A stretch of 64,000 bases of DNA from contig OU612074.1 of the NCBI GenBank assembly GCA_914767715.1, positions 12,262,062 through 12,326,061 on the forward strand, written 5' to 3'. The notes beneath the pieces were generated by a model. The model searched no databases. It was not told where the DNA came from and was given only the letters and a program-made list of their open reading frames with translations. The stretch is from Membranipora membranacea (Eukaryota; Bryozoa; Gymnolaemata; Cheilostomatida; Membraniporidae). The position numbers were made by a program, and so were the translations under genes. The first letter of the stretch is position 1. Every line of letters begins with the position of its first letter. Positions 49,730 to 61,000 of the stretch are shown here, in pieces.

Positions 49730-49920
49730 ACAGATGGAGAAATGGGTACCACAGGTGCCTTTAAGGCGGTCCTCCTGGTCATTGCAACCCCAAGGTAAGG
49801 AGGTGACACTGGTGCCTCTGGAACCCCAAGATAAAGGAGGACACATTACGGGGAGACTTGACCTTGAGGTGACCCATGAACAAGGCAAATTGAGTGGGGA
49901 GCTGCAGGGAGATACATCAT
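49730..49920 (+). pseudogene. decayed collagen-like fragment
   Basis: Gly-X-Y coding survives in pieces in different frames on the plus strand: DGEMGTTGA (about 49734-49760), GPPGH after a frameshift (about 49769-49783), and GGDTGASGTPR then a stop (about 49799-49831). Further glycine-rich codons follow. The frame breaks and lack of membrane exons mark it as a relic of a cluster paralogue. Confidence 0.65.
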
Positions 49921-50047
49921 CACCTGACAGTATAAGGTCAAGGTTACATCCATGCCCTTAGCTCATGATTGTGTTAACTATCTTATCATGCAGTTTGTAC
50001 TTACATATTGAGTTAGTTATACATTCTTGGTAAACACGTGTATATGC

Positions 50048-50048
<1 letters not shown>

Positions 50049-50094
<46 letters not shown>

Positions 50095-50455
50095 GTGTGT
50101 ATACTAGAAGTAGTATACATCTGAGGGTGCTGGGAGCTGGAACAATCAACCTTGAAAGCTCCCCCAATGGGACTTGAACCCACAAATCCTGCGGCACCGC
50201 TCGCCTGGCAGTGAATAGCAAGCACGCCAACCGATTGCGCCAACAGATTGCGCCAACCGATTGCGCCAACCGATTGCGCCAACCGATTGCGCCAACCGAT
50301 TGCGCCAACCGATTGCGCCAACCGATTGCGCCAACCGATTGCGCCAACCGATTGCGCCAACCGATTGCGCCAACCGATTGCGCCAACCGATTGCGCCAAC
50401 CGATTGCGCCAACCGATTGCGCCAACCGATTGCGCCAACTGATTGCGCCAACTCA
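50049..50455 (-). mobile_element. tRNA-derived SINE, family 2, with amplified A box
   Basis: Read on the minus strand, an A-box-like array leads into ggcgtgcttgc, then a B box (ggttcaagtccc, positions 50180-50169), then the body ccattgggggagctttcaag, then a tail ending in a (TA)n tract at 50049-50088. The A-box wording tggcgcaatcgg resembles eukaryotic tRNA-Asn/Ile D arms. The body matches 44266-44400 and 50684-50757. The first part is a 17-copy tandem array, listed separately. It is not a functional tRNA. Confidence 0.78.
50226..50453. repeat. 13-bp minisatellite, 17 units, made of the SINE A box
   Basis: gattgcg recurs every 13 bp from 50233 to 50441 (17 units of gattgcgccaacc, nearly all identical). 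On the minus strand each unit reads ggttggcgcaatc, which is the polymerase III A-box region of the adjoining SINE. Because 13 is not a multiple of 3 and the unit lacks stops, all frames are open; the long predicted proteins across it are artefacts. It is not a CRISPR array, since there are no spacers. Confidence 0.95.
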
Positions 50456-50683
50456 CTATCCCCAAAAAAGAATGGGTTGATGGCGCTAATTGGGGTTGTA
50501 TTCTTTGTTCCCATAGCACAGTCCACCCTACCATTGCCACCCTATGCAAAACAGCGTACATGCTAGGGTTGTCGGCCTTACATGGCCCATTGCTGGGACC
50601 CCTGGTAGTGAGTTTTTAGCTGTCTTTCCAGCTTGTCAGCATGTCTTATCATGCTGTCACATGTCTTTCCATGAGTCAATTAG

Positions 50684-50757
50684 AAGACCGGTACACAGAA
50701 GAGTGTACACCCGAGGGTCCTATGGGCTGGAGGAGTCAACCTTGAAAGCTCCCTCAA
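50684..50757 (-). mobile_element. truncated SINE, family 2 (3' body only)
   Basis: On the minus strand it reads tgagggagctttcaaggttg, then ctccagcc and ggaccctcgggtgtacac, matching the 3' body of the neighbouring SINE. It has no B box, so it is 5'-truncated. Confidence 0.7.
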
Positions 50758-50818
50758 TAGAATTATTCATTATCAAGTACAATGGCGCACCTTTATAGCC
50801 AATTATGCTAACTACTAA

Positions 50819-51506
50819 AGCTGTAGCTCCACGAGACGATGTAATCACAGGCCGATGGCATGTCTAGACATGCTCAGCCAATCTCACACTGCTACACAGA
50901 CCTATGAGTTAGTACACGATGGTCTAGTGAGTCATAGTGGGGTCATAAATCAGGTGCCTAGATTGACCAATGAACTCCCTCAGTTCAATCGATTGACCAA
51001 TGATATTTAATGGCCGTGTTAACAAATGACCGGATATAGATGTCATATTAAATCCGGGTCTTTGTCACTTTGAATCTTCACCAAATAAAATTTCAGTCTT
51101 CTGTAAAATTGATTTTCCTATGCTATACTATGGATGTCATGTCAGGACAGCTTCCATTTCCAAGTGATACAGCTATTACCTTCCATATTTTCACTATAGC
51201 ACCACTCCTATCTTTATAATTATGGTCTTTTTTATCATAAATAGGAGGATGTGATTTTACTACAGATATTATCAACTCCTCCATTTTTGATAGCCTGTCA
51301 CGATTTGATAGATGATGTGTTTAACCGCGTAATTATTGCAAGCAAGCAATCAACAACCAATCAGCATAGAGGATCGTCCAGATCACTCGGGCAAAAGACC
51401 AACAAGTTCGATGTCCACTTAACACGAGTAATCACTCGTGCAGATCCCCCGATTAACCACTCGTGACCCCAAATCGATGTAAAAGTCATATCGTGTAGCT
51501 ATGGCT
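50819..51506 (-). mobile_element. PIF/Harbinger-like non-autonomous DNA transposon, copy 2 (inverted)
   Basis: This is exactly the same length (688 bp) as the copy at 39446-40133 and in opposite orientation. The ends read agctgtagctccacg and, inverted, agccatagctacacg. The flanking bases are TAA and TTA, so the target duplication is less clear than in copy 1. The copies differ by scattered substitutions only. Confidence 0.8.
51123..51284 (-). CDS. MADF-like domain fragment inside Harbinger-like element, copy 2
   Basis: The frame starts MEELIISVVKSHPPIYDKK and has the same length and stop as 39667-39828. Most nucleotide differences from copy 1 are silent. The same caveats apply: half a MADF domain, possibly one exon of a longer lost gene. 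Confidence 0.55.
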   Translation of the reverse strand: MEELIISVVKSHPPIYDKKDHNYKDRSGAIVKIWKVIAVSLGNGSCPDMTSIV

Positions 51507-51509
51507 TTA

Positions 51510-52369
51510 ATCTTACCTGTTCGCAAGTTTGCCTCGTTCCTATTATCAAAATAACTCAAAAGACACCAGATGTCTTTTATTCGATTCCCACCATCTTGCC
51601 CTAAAGTACTACTGAGGTTATTGTATTTCTCAGGATGTGATTTGGGTTAATGTGATTTATGGCTGGTGATAAATTCTCTGCCTTTTAAGGTTACGAGGCC
51701 GAATTTCCACCTATAAAGCTCTTGCCCTGCCCATGCTGTTCCCCCGCAACTTACTGTATTTACTTCAAACATGTTATTTCTAACTTATTGGGGGTTAACC
51801 AGGAACTGTCATTTTAGTCTAACCACTTCCTAAAGGGGAACCTCCAGTTATAAAATAATTTAATGATTTTCTCATTAGGAGAGAAGAAACATTCCGACTG
51901 AGATTGCGTAGATGGGAGATGAGAAAATCAGTGATTTGCATAGCAATCAATTTGATTTTACATTCTGTATTTGACATCTTTCCCACAAGGAAATCATAGC
52001 TAGAATTAATTTTGATTGATTTCAAAATATTTAGCTCACTGTAAAAAGCATTTTTATGTCTTCAATAATTCATCACAATGCTGAAACAACCAGGAAGTGT
52101 TTTTATCACAGTAGGTATTCACTGTTAGTAGTGAGTGGTTGGTGTTCCATGACCAAAGTGTCATTTTCAAAATGATAAGCTATGATCTACATTGACAAGA
52201 GTTTGGTTGAGTTCCAGTTTTCTAACCTTACCAAAGTTAAGTATGAGGAAGCCAGACTTAGGCTGTAATTTGCAGAGCAGTGCAGGTAGAACCATTTACA
52301 GTACTATAGCACTAGATAAAACTAACATCTCTGCAAGTCAAAACGAGCAGCAACCCTATATGTCGAGAT
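51510..52369. other. unassigned stretch upstream of collagen gene D
   Basis: No exon recognised. The part nearest 52370 should include the promoter and 5' UTR of gene D. Confidence 0.4.
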
Positions 52370-54401
52370 ATGGCAGAGATAATAGTGGCACCAAACTACG
52401 ATAATATTTGTATTGTTGAGACAGATAGAAAAGTACAATGTTATCAAGATTCAGAGCTTTATGAAGAACCAGTGCCTGGAGTTAGAGGAAACGGGGCATC
52501 TTTCAGCACCGCGAAATATGAAACCATCAGAATGTGAGTCATTTTATTATTTCGCTTCTCAACATTTTCACAGGGAAAAATCTCTCAGTGGTATGTATTT
52601 AAAGTTATACGTTTGTTGACTCTCACATCTATATTTTTCTGTTATCTGCCTTACATCATTGGTTACTACCATTCCATATCAACGAAACACCATAACCAAA
52701 GCACCGTTTCTTTACTTACTCCCCTTTTTCACCTAATCCACCTTGTTCTGGGATGGATGGCGGCCCCGCAGTGTTCCAAACTCTATCAGAAAGTTTCAAC
52801 TGATCCTGTCTACAACATTATCATATGGGAAGCCTAATTTCTGCATATCTTTTTTATCTTAAACCATCTCAGCTTTGGGCCTCTCTCTTTTCCTCTCTCC
52901 CTGTATCTTCATTTATGTCAATATTCTAATACCAGCTTCCCTATCTGTTCGGCTGACATTGTTGTACTACTGTATCTTCTCATGCCTACCTGCTATCCTC
53001 TATATCAAAACCTTTTGTCTTTTACTGTTTGTACTCACCTGGTCCTCCCGGTGTATACTATAAAATTGCCGAATCCGCTACATTTCGCAAATGTACATTT
53101 TGGCAAATCATAACTTTACATGCCACCCATTTTGATTATGATCCAGGTTTGATTCCCGGTGTCAGATTTCATTGCTGATCTGCCACTGGCGAGCAATTCA
53201 TCCTAGCCGAGTCTGTTTGGATCATGACAGCAATAACAGGTGTCATGTGTGCTTGCACCTAGTAATAAGGCTTCACAGAGCATTTCACCCTTGGTCAACA
53301 GATTTTTTCTTGTTTTTCATACAGTGATAGAACTAAGTCTCAGCCCTCAGGCAAAAACCTACACACCTCAACAGGCAGGCAAAGGGCAGCTATAGCTGAA
53401 AGAATTTTCAAGATGAGGATGATAGCACTCCTCAGCATTGGCTTCATCATCGCACTGTGCCTAGCTATAGGAGCTTTGGCAGTAGCAGCAACAAATATCT
53501 CTGATATTCGGCGGTTGGAAGGTAATGTCTGCATAAATCTTAAGCTATCTTCACAGTGTAAATTGATCAGGAGGCCTTTCAATTAGAATCAGCAAAAATA
53601 GCAATCGGATTGCTCACTCAGTGAGTGAGTGAGACCTGCTAGGGTACCGCTCATAAATTGGCCGCTCAATGATGGAACTATAAATACACTCTGAGTGAAA
53701 GCTATTTTGTCTAACTGAAAGACAAAATTAGTAATAATAACTTTTAGCGAAGTGATAGACATGACTCACTTTAGAAAAGCATCTCTAATTCGAATTAAAA
53801 GACCCCCCAGGCAGGCTACTCATCCACCAACATTCATTTATATCATGAGCCACGTTTAAAGGCCAATCTACTGGGGTTTTGTAACAATCTCTCAAGGCAC
53901 CAGTAGATCATTGCTTTCAATGTTGATTCATTTTTTACGAATGTTTCTGGTTGAATTGTTACAATGTAAATTAAGATTTAGGCTGGGAAATAATCATAGC
54001 ATTTCAAATGGCAGACAAGATGACTGACTGCCACTCATCGTACACAATATTTTAAAATATTTCAAATTATTGTGTAAGATTCGAGATTATTGTTGTGTTG
54101 CAAATTGCAATTGCAATGACTCCACGTACTGCTTGATGACTTACCACCTTGATTGTACCCTCAGGAAATTTGGGCAACCAAATGTAACAGGTTTTATATA
54201 AAGTCAATAACTTAAACTGCAGTTGGGCAGATCTTTACAATTTATATATATTTTTCAGGAAGATTTGAGATGTTGACTGGTGCTCAAGGCATAGCTAAGC
54301 CACCTGGTGCAAAGGGCAGCATTGGTATCTCAGGGCCGAGAGGAGACAATGAATCCGGTGGTACCCAACAACCAATGTCACATTCTACCACTGATCCATG
54401 A
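52370..54401 (+). CDS. type II transmembrane protein with minimal collagen domain (gene D)
   Basis: Exons 52370-52533, 53325-53521 and 54259-54401 join in phases 2 and 1 to 167 residues. Exon 2 has exactly the length (197 nt) and phase of gene A exon 2, and a nearly identical membrane segment at about 87-110 (IALLSIGFIIALCLAIGALA) followed by SDIRRLEG. The cytoplasmic tail is about 86 residues, with LYEEPV and KYETI tyrosine motifs. The collagen part is only a handful of triplets (GAQGIAKPPGAKGSIGISG, GPRGD), with a frame slip in GIAKPPG, before a polar tail and stop. So D is an expressed short paralogue or a gene losing its collagen domain. Collagen-like relics 1.8 kb downstream (56.2 kb) may be lost exons. 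An AATAAA lies about 215 bp past the stop. Confidence 0.8.
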
Positions 54402-54615
54402 ATCCATAACGATGGTGCACACTAACAGCTTTGTTCACTTACTACTTACCTTCGCTGGGAATCCTTTATGTCTACCAAGAGCAATGCGATGTAGGCTATT
54501 AGTTGAAAATTCGAGCTCAGAAAACTGTCTATAAAAAATATGCTTTAGTCAATTAGGCCAAAGTCCTATGTCATGCATTCAGCTAACCATTATACTGTTA
54601 CCTCCATGTATTATA

Positions 54616-54621
54616 AATAAA
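54616..54621 (+). terminator. candidate poly(A) signal of collagen gene D
   Basis: AATAAA hexamer about 215 nt after the gene D stop codon; assigned by position only. Confidence 0.45.
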
Positions 54622-56154
54622 CCACATACCCTAGCATATCTTTATAAGCTAAACTTCAAATTCAAAGAACTTTATTATTGTCAGACAGCTACAGATTTGT
54701 ACAGCTCTCCCATGTGTGTAAAAAGCCGAACAAACATAATTTACATCACTGTAGAGGCTGAAAAGAACAATATAAATAACACACACATCATATTATATGT
54801 CTCCAAATGAAGCTGAAAATTGGGACCGTGCCAGTTGTTTGAGGAACGCTTAACAGTGCGACAGTCAGTCATATTACACTATAACTGTGCACAATGCTTG
54901 TTTGCCAAGAATTAAGGCTACTTTTAAAATCTGTTGCAATAGCTAACATTCACGAGGTCAAATGGACGAGAGTACCTTCGTCAGTATGGATTCAAAATTA
55001 ATGGGAATGTCCAGATGTTCAACCTTGATAGATGACTTTCAATGAGATGAAGGTGAGTATCTTGCCATGGGAAACACATATGTCATCTCATCATACCTCA
55101 ACAAATAATACAAGAGGCGCAATGAATTGGTATATGGAGATAGTTTCGCTATGAATAATGCTGAATCCATATAGCAGGCACGCACACAGAGCTGATCACT
55201 CAATTATTAGAGGAGTATGGAAGCGGGTCTGCATGGAGTTACACTCTCATAATCTTAAATGGATCGATAATATTTGCTCCAGCCAGTATTGCTATCTTTG
55301 TAAAAAGTTAGCAACATAAGCAATAGAATAAAATAATCGTCCTCCCTGAATTTGAGCATTTGATTAGACAGAAGAGTATTCATTTTCTTCATCCTTTTTT
55401 TAATGTTATCTTATAAGTGTAGCTGTCTAGATGTAACCTTGTACCTGAGTGTCCATGTACCATTGTGACATTGACTCAACCAAATTATAACATACTGTAA
55501 AGCTCACAGTTTTCTCCTAATACTCATTTACTCCTCGTAATGCAATAGATAAAGAGTAAGAAAGACCAACCCAATGGTAGATGAGAAACTTCGCAACATA
55601 AATTAAATACTAATTGATTGACCGGTTGATCTTCAATTGAAAGGGTGAAACTAACTGAAACTGATAATATCTCTCAAGGGAAGGGCTGGGATCAAGGAAT
55701 GCTTATAATAAAAAATAATAATATGCACTTTATGAACTGATCAGTGCAGGGAAGCAAATAATATCATGTTTTACAATGGTTCAAAACAATAACTAAGAGA
55801 CAAGGTAGCAAAAAATTTTGAAAGTATAAAAATGGATGCTACATGCCTATACACAAAAAAGGTTGGATTGATAAGTAAAAAATGTGAAGTTAAAAGTATT
55901 TATGAAAAAGATTTCTACCTAGGAGCGATGTTCGACTCGTTGATCGGGCTTGCTTTTGGTGATATCTGTCTGTCAAGATAACAGGCAGGTACAAATGTGG
56001 TTGACATACATTGCTACACAGCTTCTCGACATATCTGAGGAATGTGATGTCAAGGTTGACACAGAACTGATTTAGGTTCAAGTGCGCTAACCCTTCATCA
56101 TAGTTGTCAAGAGCAGGATGAATGCGTCTTAGGCAAAGCTTTTGGTGGCTCTCA

Positions 56155-56384
56155 AGCTTCGTGGGCCCTCCTGGGTTTGAGAGTGAGAGATTGGGGAAGA
56201 TGTCCCTTTGGTGCCACAGGAATGTCAGGATCTACTGGAAGTACTGTACAGTACTGGACTGGAAGTACTAGATGTACTGACAACACTGGAAGCTTCTGAT
56301 GCTTTCTGTGAAGCAGAGGCTGTAGCTGCCACAGGTGCCAAAGGAGCCACAGGTGGGAGAGGTAAAACATGAAACCTTTTACAT
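56155..56384 (+). pseudogene. decayed collagen-like exon(s) downstream of gene D
   Basis: Plus-strand glycine triplets survive in two patches: GATGMSGSTGST (about 56211-56246), which then degenerates and hits a stop, and ATGAKGATGGRGKT with a stop (about 56327-56371). An earlier GPPG lies near 56161. Order and strand agree with former 3' exons of gene D or a lost paralogue. Coding is broken, so it is called a relic. Confidence 0.6.
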
Positions 56385-58097
56385 CCACTAATTCTGACGT
56401 GTTAATTAAAATTTTGGATGTTTTAAAACCAATTCATCATTCGTTTGATCACTTTGTCATTTGCTGCCAGTGTTTTTGGCAATTAGACTTAGCATGAAAC
56501 TTATTGCAAACATATTATTGTAATTATTATGAATGACCTAATCTCCCTGCTGTTCCATATCGGCAAGCTGGCAGAAGAAGTGATAATCGGCAAGATGAGA
56601 CACAAACTAGACGCAAAGATAGAGCCATCTCATTATACATATGGAGCTGCTGAGCTGATGTTCTGTTACTGAATGTAGATGAATATAACTTATTTTTTGG
56701 ATATGATGCCAGAAAAACTTTGTCCAAAGTGCATGCCTGGATTTTTAAAAGGTTTTTTCGACCGGTTACAACCTGCTATTGTTGTAAGCAAAATGCAATC
56801 ACTAAGTTTTAATAAAAATGTTGTTAGGCTTGCATCAAACATTTTAACTAATAGGACAAAATGTGTACAGTTTTCTGGCTCTTTTTCTAACTAGAAGCTT
56901 ATAGCAGTAAAAAGTTCCCAGGGCACAAAGCTGGGACAGGTGTTGTGGTTGGTGTCTGAAAGCTATTTGGAATGCAACCTTTTTATGGGCCGGTGACAAT
57001 ACTTCATACAAGACATGTTTTTTTGAGTTTTTAGTTTCTGAGTGAAATAGCTAAATAGTTTTTATGAGACACTGAAAGCTTTTGTACTAATCAGTGTCAG
57101 CCTAGAAATTTTTTGTAGCACTAATATCAGATCCATTTTATTGTATGGTGACCCTGCCTGGCGTGACTTTTTATCGTTGGCATCTAAAGAAAAACTAGAG
57201 ACAATTCATTTCAATGCTACTAAGATTGTTACTTCAATAAGTGTCACATTGATGGGTTCCTGTCGTGCCCAAAATTTTTGACATATTAGTAATAGCCAGT
57301 CACATCCACTTTTGAGTCACATTAGCCTTAATAATCTCAATATGTGTTCCTGTGCTAATGATGTATGTACCGAATACTGTTCAGAAATCTTCAACAGCCA
57401 GAAACGTTCGAAAATCTTTTTTTCAGTCTTAAATCAGATTCTTTAACGATGGCAACATTTATATTGAGTGAATATGAGCACGAAATTTCAATGTTGTTGA
57501 ACCTTGGTCTGATAGAGACATGAAAATAAACCAATACCAGTACCGACACCGAAATCCGACATGGATACCAATACCAATACCAATATCAATAAAACATAGC
57601 GCAAATACCTTTGAGACAGTGGATACAGATTAACTATATATAGGGAATTTGATTACTTTTGAACGAACCAATCAAAGCAACAAAATACCTCAAGCTTAGA
57701 AACGATCAAGCTTTGTGGTTGGAACCGAAATATCCAACCTCCGACCTCAAGATGATTTATGTGTTATCAACAAGTGATATACTGGAGTGAATTACAATAT
57801 TTATATATATATATGTGTATAATTATATAAAGAGAGAAGGTCATGAATACAAAAATAACAAGCCCTTTCTAAAAATTGTTTAGACCTAATACATAGAACT
57901 AACTTCATAATAATCCGTTGAATAATAAGAAAAAAAGTGTAATAAACGGTGTTATAGAAAAAAAAGAGTCAAATCAATTATCATAAAAACTGTTCAAATA
58001 ATATCAGTACGAAATGAGATAATGATGCTTCAAGTGCACTACATGTGTCAGGTCATTAATCACAAATGTCATTGTTGTAGTGTTTATATGCGATAAT

Positions 58098-61000
58098 TCA
58101 AAGCTGTGCGGGACGTTTCATATCCTCTATAACTGTTCTGAAGTTGCCGAAGCATTCAGGGTATCTGTCACCACCTAGCTGCTGAATTTCAACTTTAATG
58201 TCATCAAGATACTCATTGAGCCTTGCTTCAATTTCCTCTTCTAAAATAACAGAAATAATAGCATTGTTCAAAATAAAGGAAAGTTAAGGATATGTAGGAT
58301 ACATACAGTGCAAGTATGATGTCTAAACTGACCCATACTTTGATTGGCAACAAATTTACTCATAATGCCCGCAGGTAAGAGCACCCATGACACATATATA
58401 ACAGTAATATTATAAATCCCCAAGAGTACAGATTATTGAAATGATAATTTGTTACGTTCTAAATGACACCTGCCTAGCTGAAAACTTGAGCTGCTTCATT
58501 CAAGAATAATAATAATTATAGTAAATTTGAGACTCTATTAACAATGTATTTTCTTGTATTATTATAACTATTTTTTTGTCAGTTCAATATGATCACAGAA
58601 GGTAAATTAAAAAAATCTTATCGCACGTACAAAGGGTTTGATTTCTTACCCTTCTGTTTGTTCCTCTCAGCATCTTCCTCTAACTTCTGTCTCTCTAGCT
58701 CCATTTGAGCCTCAATGATCTCAGACTTCTTCCTCAGTTCTTCGCTTTGATCTGTATTACCCAGAGCATTCAGAACATCCCTTCTCTTGTTCAGTACATC
58801 CAAATATTCTGGTGAGTTGTTTTTGACCTCTTTAAGTTGCGCCTGAGCCTTGCTGTAGGATTCATCTGCCTTTTCCCAGTCTTTCTCTTCTGCATACACA
58901 TCAGCATCAGCCTTGCTAACTGCAGCAACCTCTGTTTTACATTCATTCTCCTCAAATACATCATTGGCGTTCTGATAGCACTCATGGGCTTTCTGTGTGT
59001 TTTTCTGTTTGGCTGCGACATCACCCTTAATCTTGTTTAAGGTGCCAATTGCTACATGATTTGGGTCAATCCCTGACTGAGTTAGCTTTTCTTCGGTCAG
59101 ATCAAGGAACCTATCCGGATCAGTATTAAGAAGCCTAACAGTTTCTTCTTCATCCGATTGAAATGCATCTCCTACCAACTCATCCAATTCACTCTCCTCT
59201 GTTCCATCTGTTATTTCAGACACCTGGCAAGAGCTGAGTGTGGAAAGCTCAGCTTGACTCAGGACTAGGATGTCAGCTTCAATTTGTGTCGTGGCCTCAC
59301 TAGCAGGAACAACAAGCTTGAGTAACCTTCTCGCAAGAGACATAAACTTACTAGATTTATACTTCCGTCCCAAATCATGCAGTATTGTGACCTTAGTTGG
59401 CCCATCTGTCTGCTGATCAATGACCATCTTCAGATCAAGAGACCTGGCCTTGGAGAAATATTTCTGAGAAGTCCTCTTATCCTCCAGCTGGAGAATCTGT
59501 GCAATAAGAAACAGGCAGTGCGCTGTTTCACGTGAGGGGTTATTGACATATTTCAGTCGGCCTTGGTACCCGGCATCATCAAATGGACCAATCAAAGCAT
59601 CTGCTTCAGCATGGGAATCCAAGTCGTGCTCAACTGGCTCATTTTGCTTTCTAGACAGGCACTTGCCTTGTGTAGCTGTGAACAAAATCAGGTCCTTCAA
59701 GATGTTGAACAGCTCATCCAGTCGACTTTTGCGCTCAGGAAAAAGTTTCATTTGTAAACTAGTAAGCTCCAATTGTAGAAGGATCTGAACTTTATCCTTG
59801 TGCTCCTTTTCTACATAGCATTTTTGAGCCTTTAACAAGGATTCATAAGCCTCTTGCAGCTTTCCCATCGCTTCAAAACATCGTGCTCTCCCTCTGAGGA
59901 TTTCAGGGGTCAGTATTTTCATTTTGGCGGTTCCATCATTTATTTCCAGTAGAGAGCGGTACTGCTGTTCAGCATTTTTAAAGTCCCCCATTTGAAAAAG
60001 GGATCTTGCCCTTGCATACAAAACCTTGAGGTTTTCTTTCGACTCTGTAATACCTGGTTGCATTCGAGCAAACGCCATCCAATCACATGTGAAAAATCTG
60101 GCAAAGAGATGATTGGTTGGATCAGATATTATATCCACTTTGATAAGTCGCTTCATAGCTTCGCTAGTATGAATTTGTACCCCAAAGTGATTCTGAATAC
60201 ACAACAGACTAGAACACAGTTTCTGGAATTCTGTCCGTGCCATCTTCCAAAGATTTCTTTTTCCATACACCAAGCATTTCAGGCCTTGTCCAGCGCCAGC
60301 AAATTCAGCTGATATTTCACCCCTGCTACCAATCTCAAACTCGCTTTGACTGCAGAACATAGAAAGATAGCATTGCAGCCGAGAGTAGCACGCAAATGCA
60401 AGAAATTTTCTGAGATGAGTTGCAACTGGCGACTGGGTTCGTTCTAGGTATACCAAAGTACTCCATGAGCTCTCTTGAGTTAATTGGAGAACTATGGCTA
60501 TGTTTAATAAGAGAAGAGATGGAAAGCGATAAAGATTTTTCTTTATATCCAAAGTGAAACCAGCAGAATACTCATCATACTCGGGGAACAGACTATACCT
60601 TTCAAGATCTGAGCAAAACATAGACATGTTTAACTCTTGTCTCTTTGAATTCATAGTTTTGTCGACTTCATTTCGCCCTTCAGAAAACTGGTCCAGCAAC
60701 AGATCCCCTTCTTCCGTTGAATAGATTGGGCAGGTGAATCTGAGCATTGCTGTGATGTCACCTCTCAGGGCATCTTTTGATGGGTTTTGTAGAACTTGTT
60801 TGTAGATTTCCAGCAAGGCCTGTGGTGTCTTGATAAACTCATTTGGCTTATCTGAGTGTCTTGTGGGGACATTTCCAGAGCTTCTTGTGATGCCATCAAT
60901 CTGGTAACCATGTGGCCTGACATCAACAAACCAGTCTTTCAACTCGGTAATATCTACTGAGGACAGCTTTGTCTCACCAAGTGCACCAATATAAAAGTAA

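Larger units (their letters stand above)
54402..58097. other. stretch between gene D and the NTase-TPR gene
   Basis: Apart from the poly(A) candidate and the collagen relic, no exon is supported. A short simple repeat of accaat-type hexamers lies at about 57560-57590 and a (TA)n tract at about 57800-57815. Confidence 0.45.

Noticed and set aside
50226-50453. CRISPR-like array
   Set aside because: Direct 13-bp tandem units without spacers, in an intron-rich animal genome.
50013-50566. Six overlapping repeat-rich frames on both strands
   Set aside because: They come from a stop-free 13-bp minisatellite inside a SINE, not from genes.
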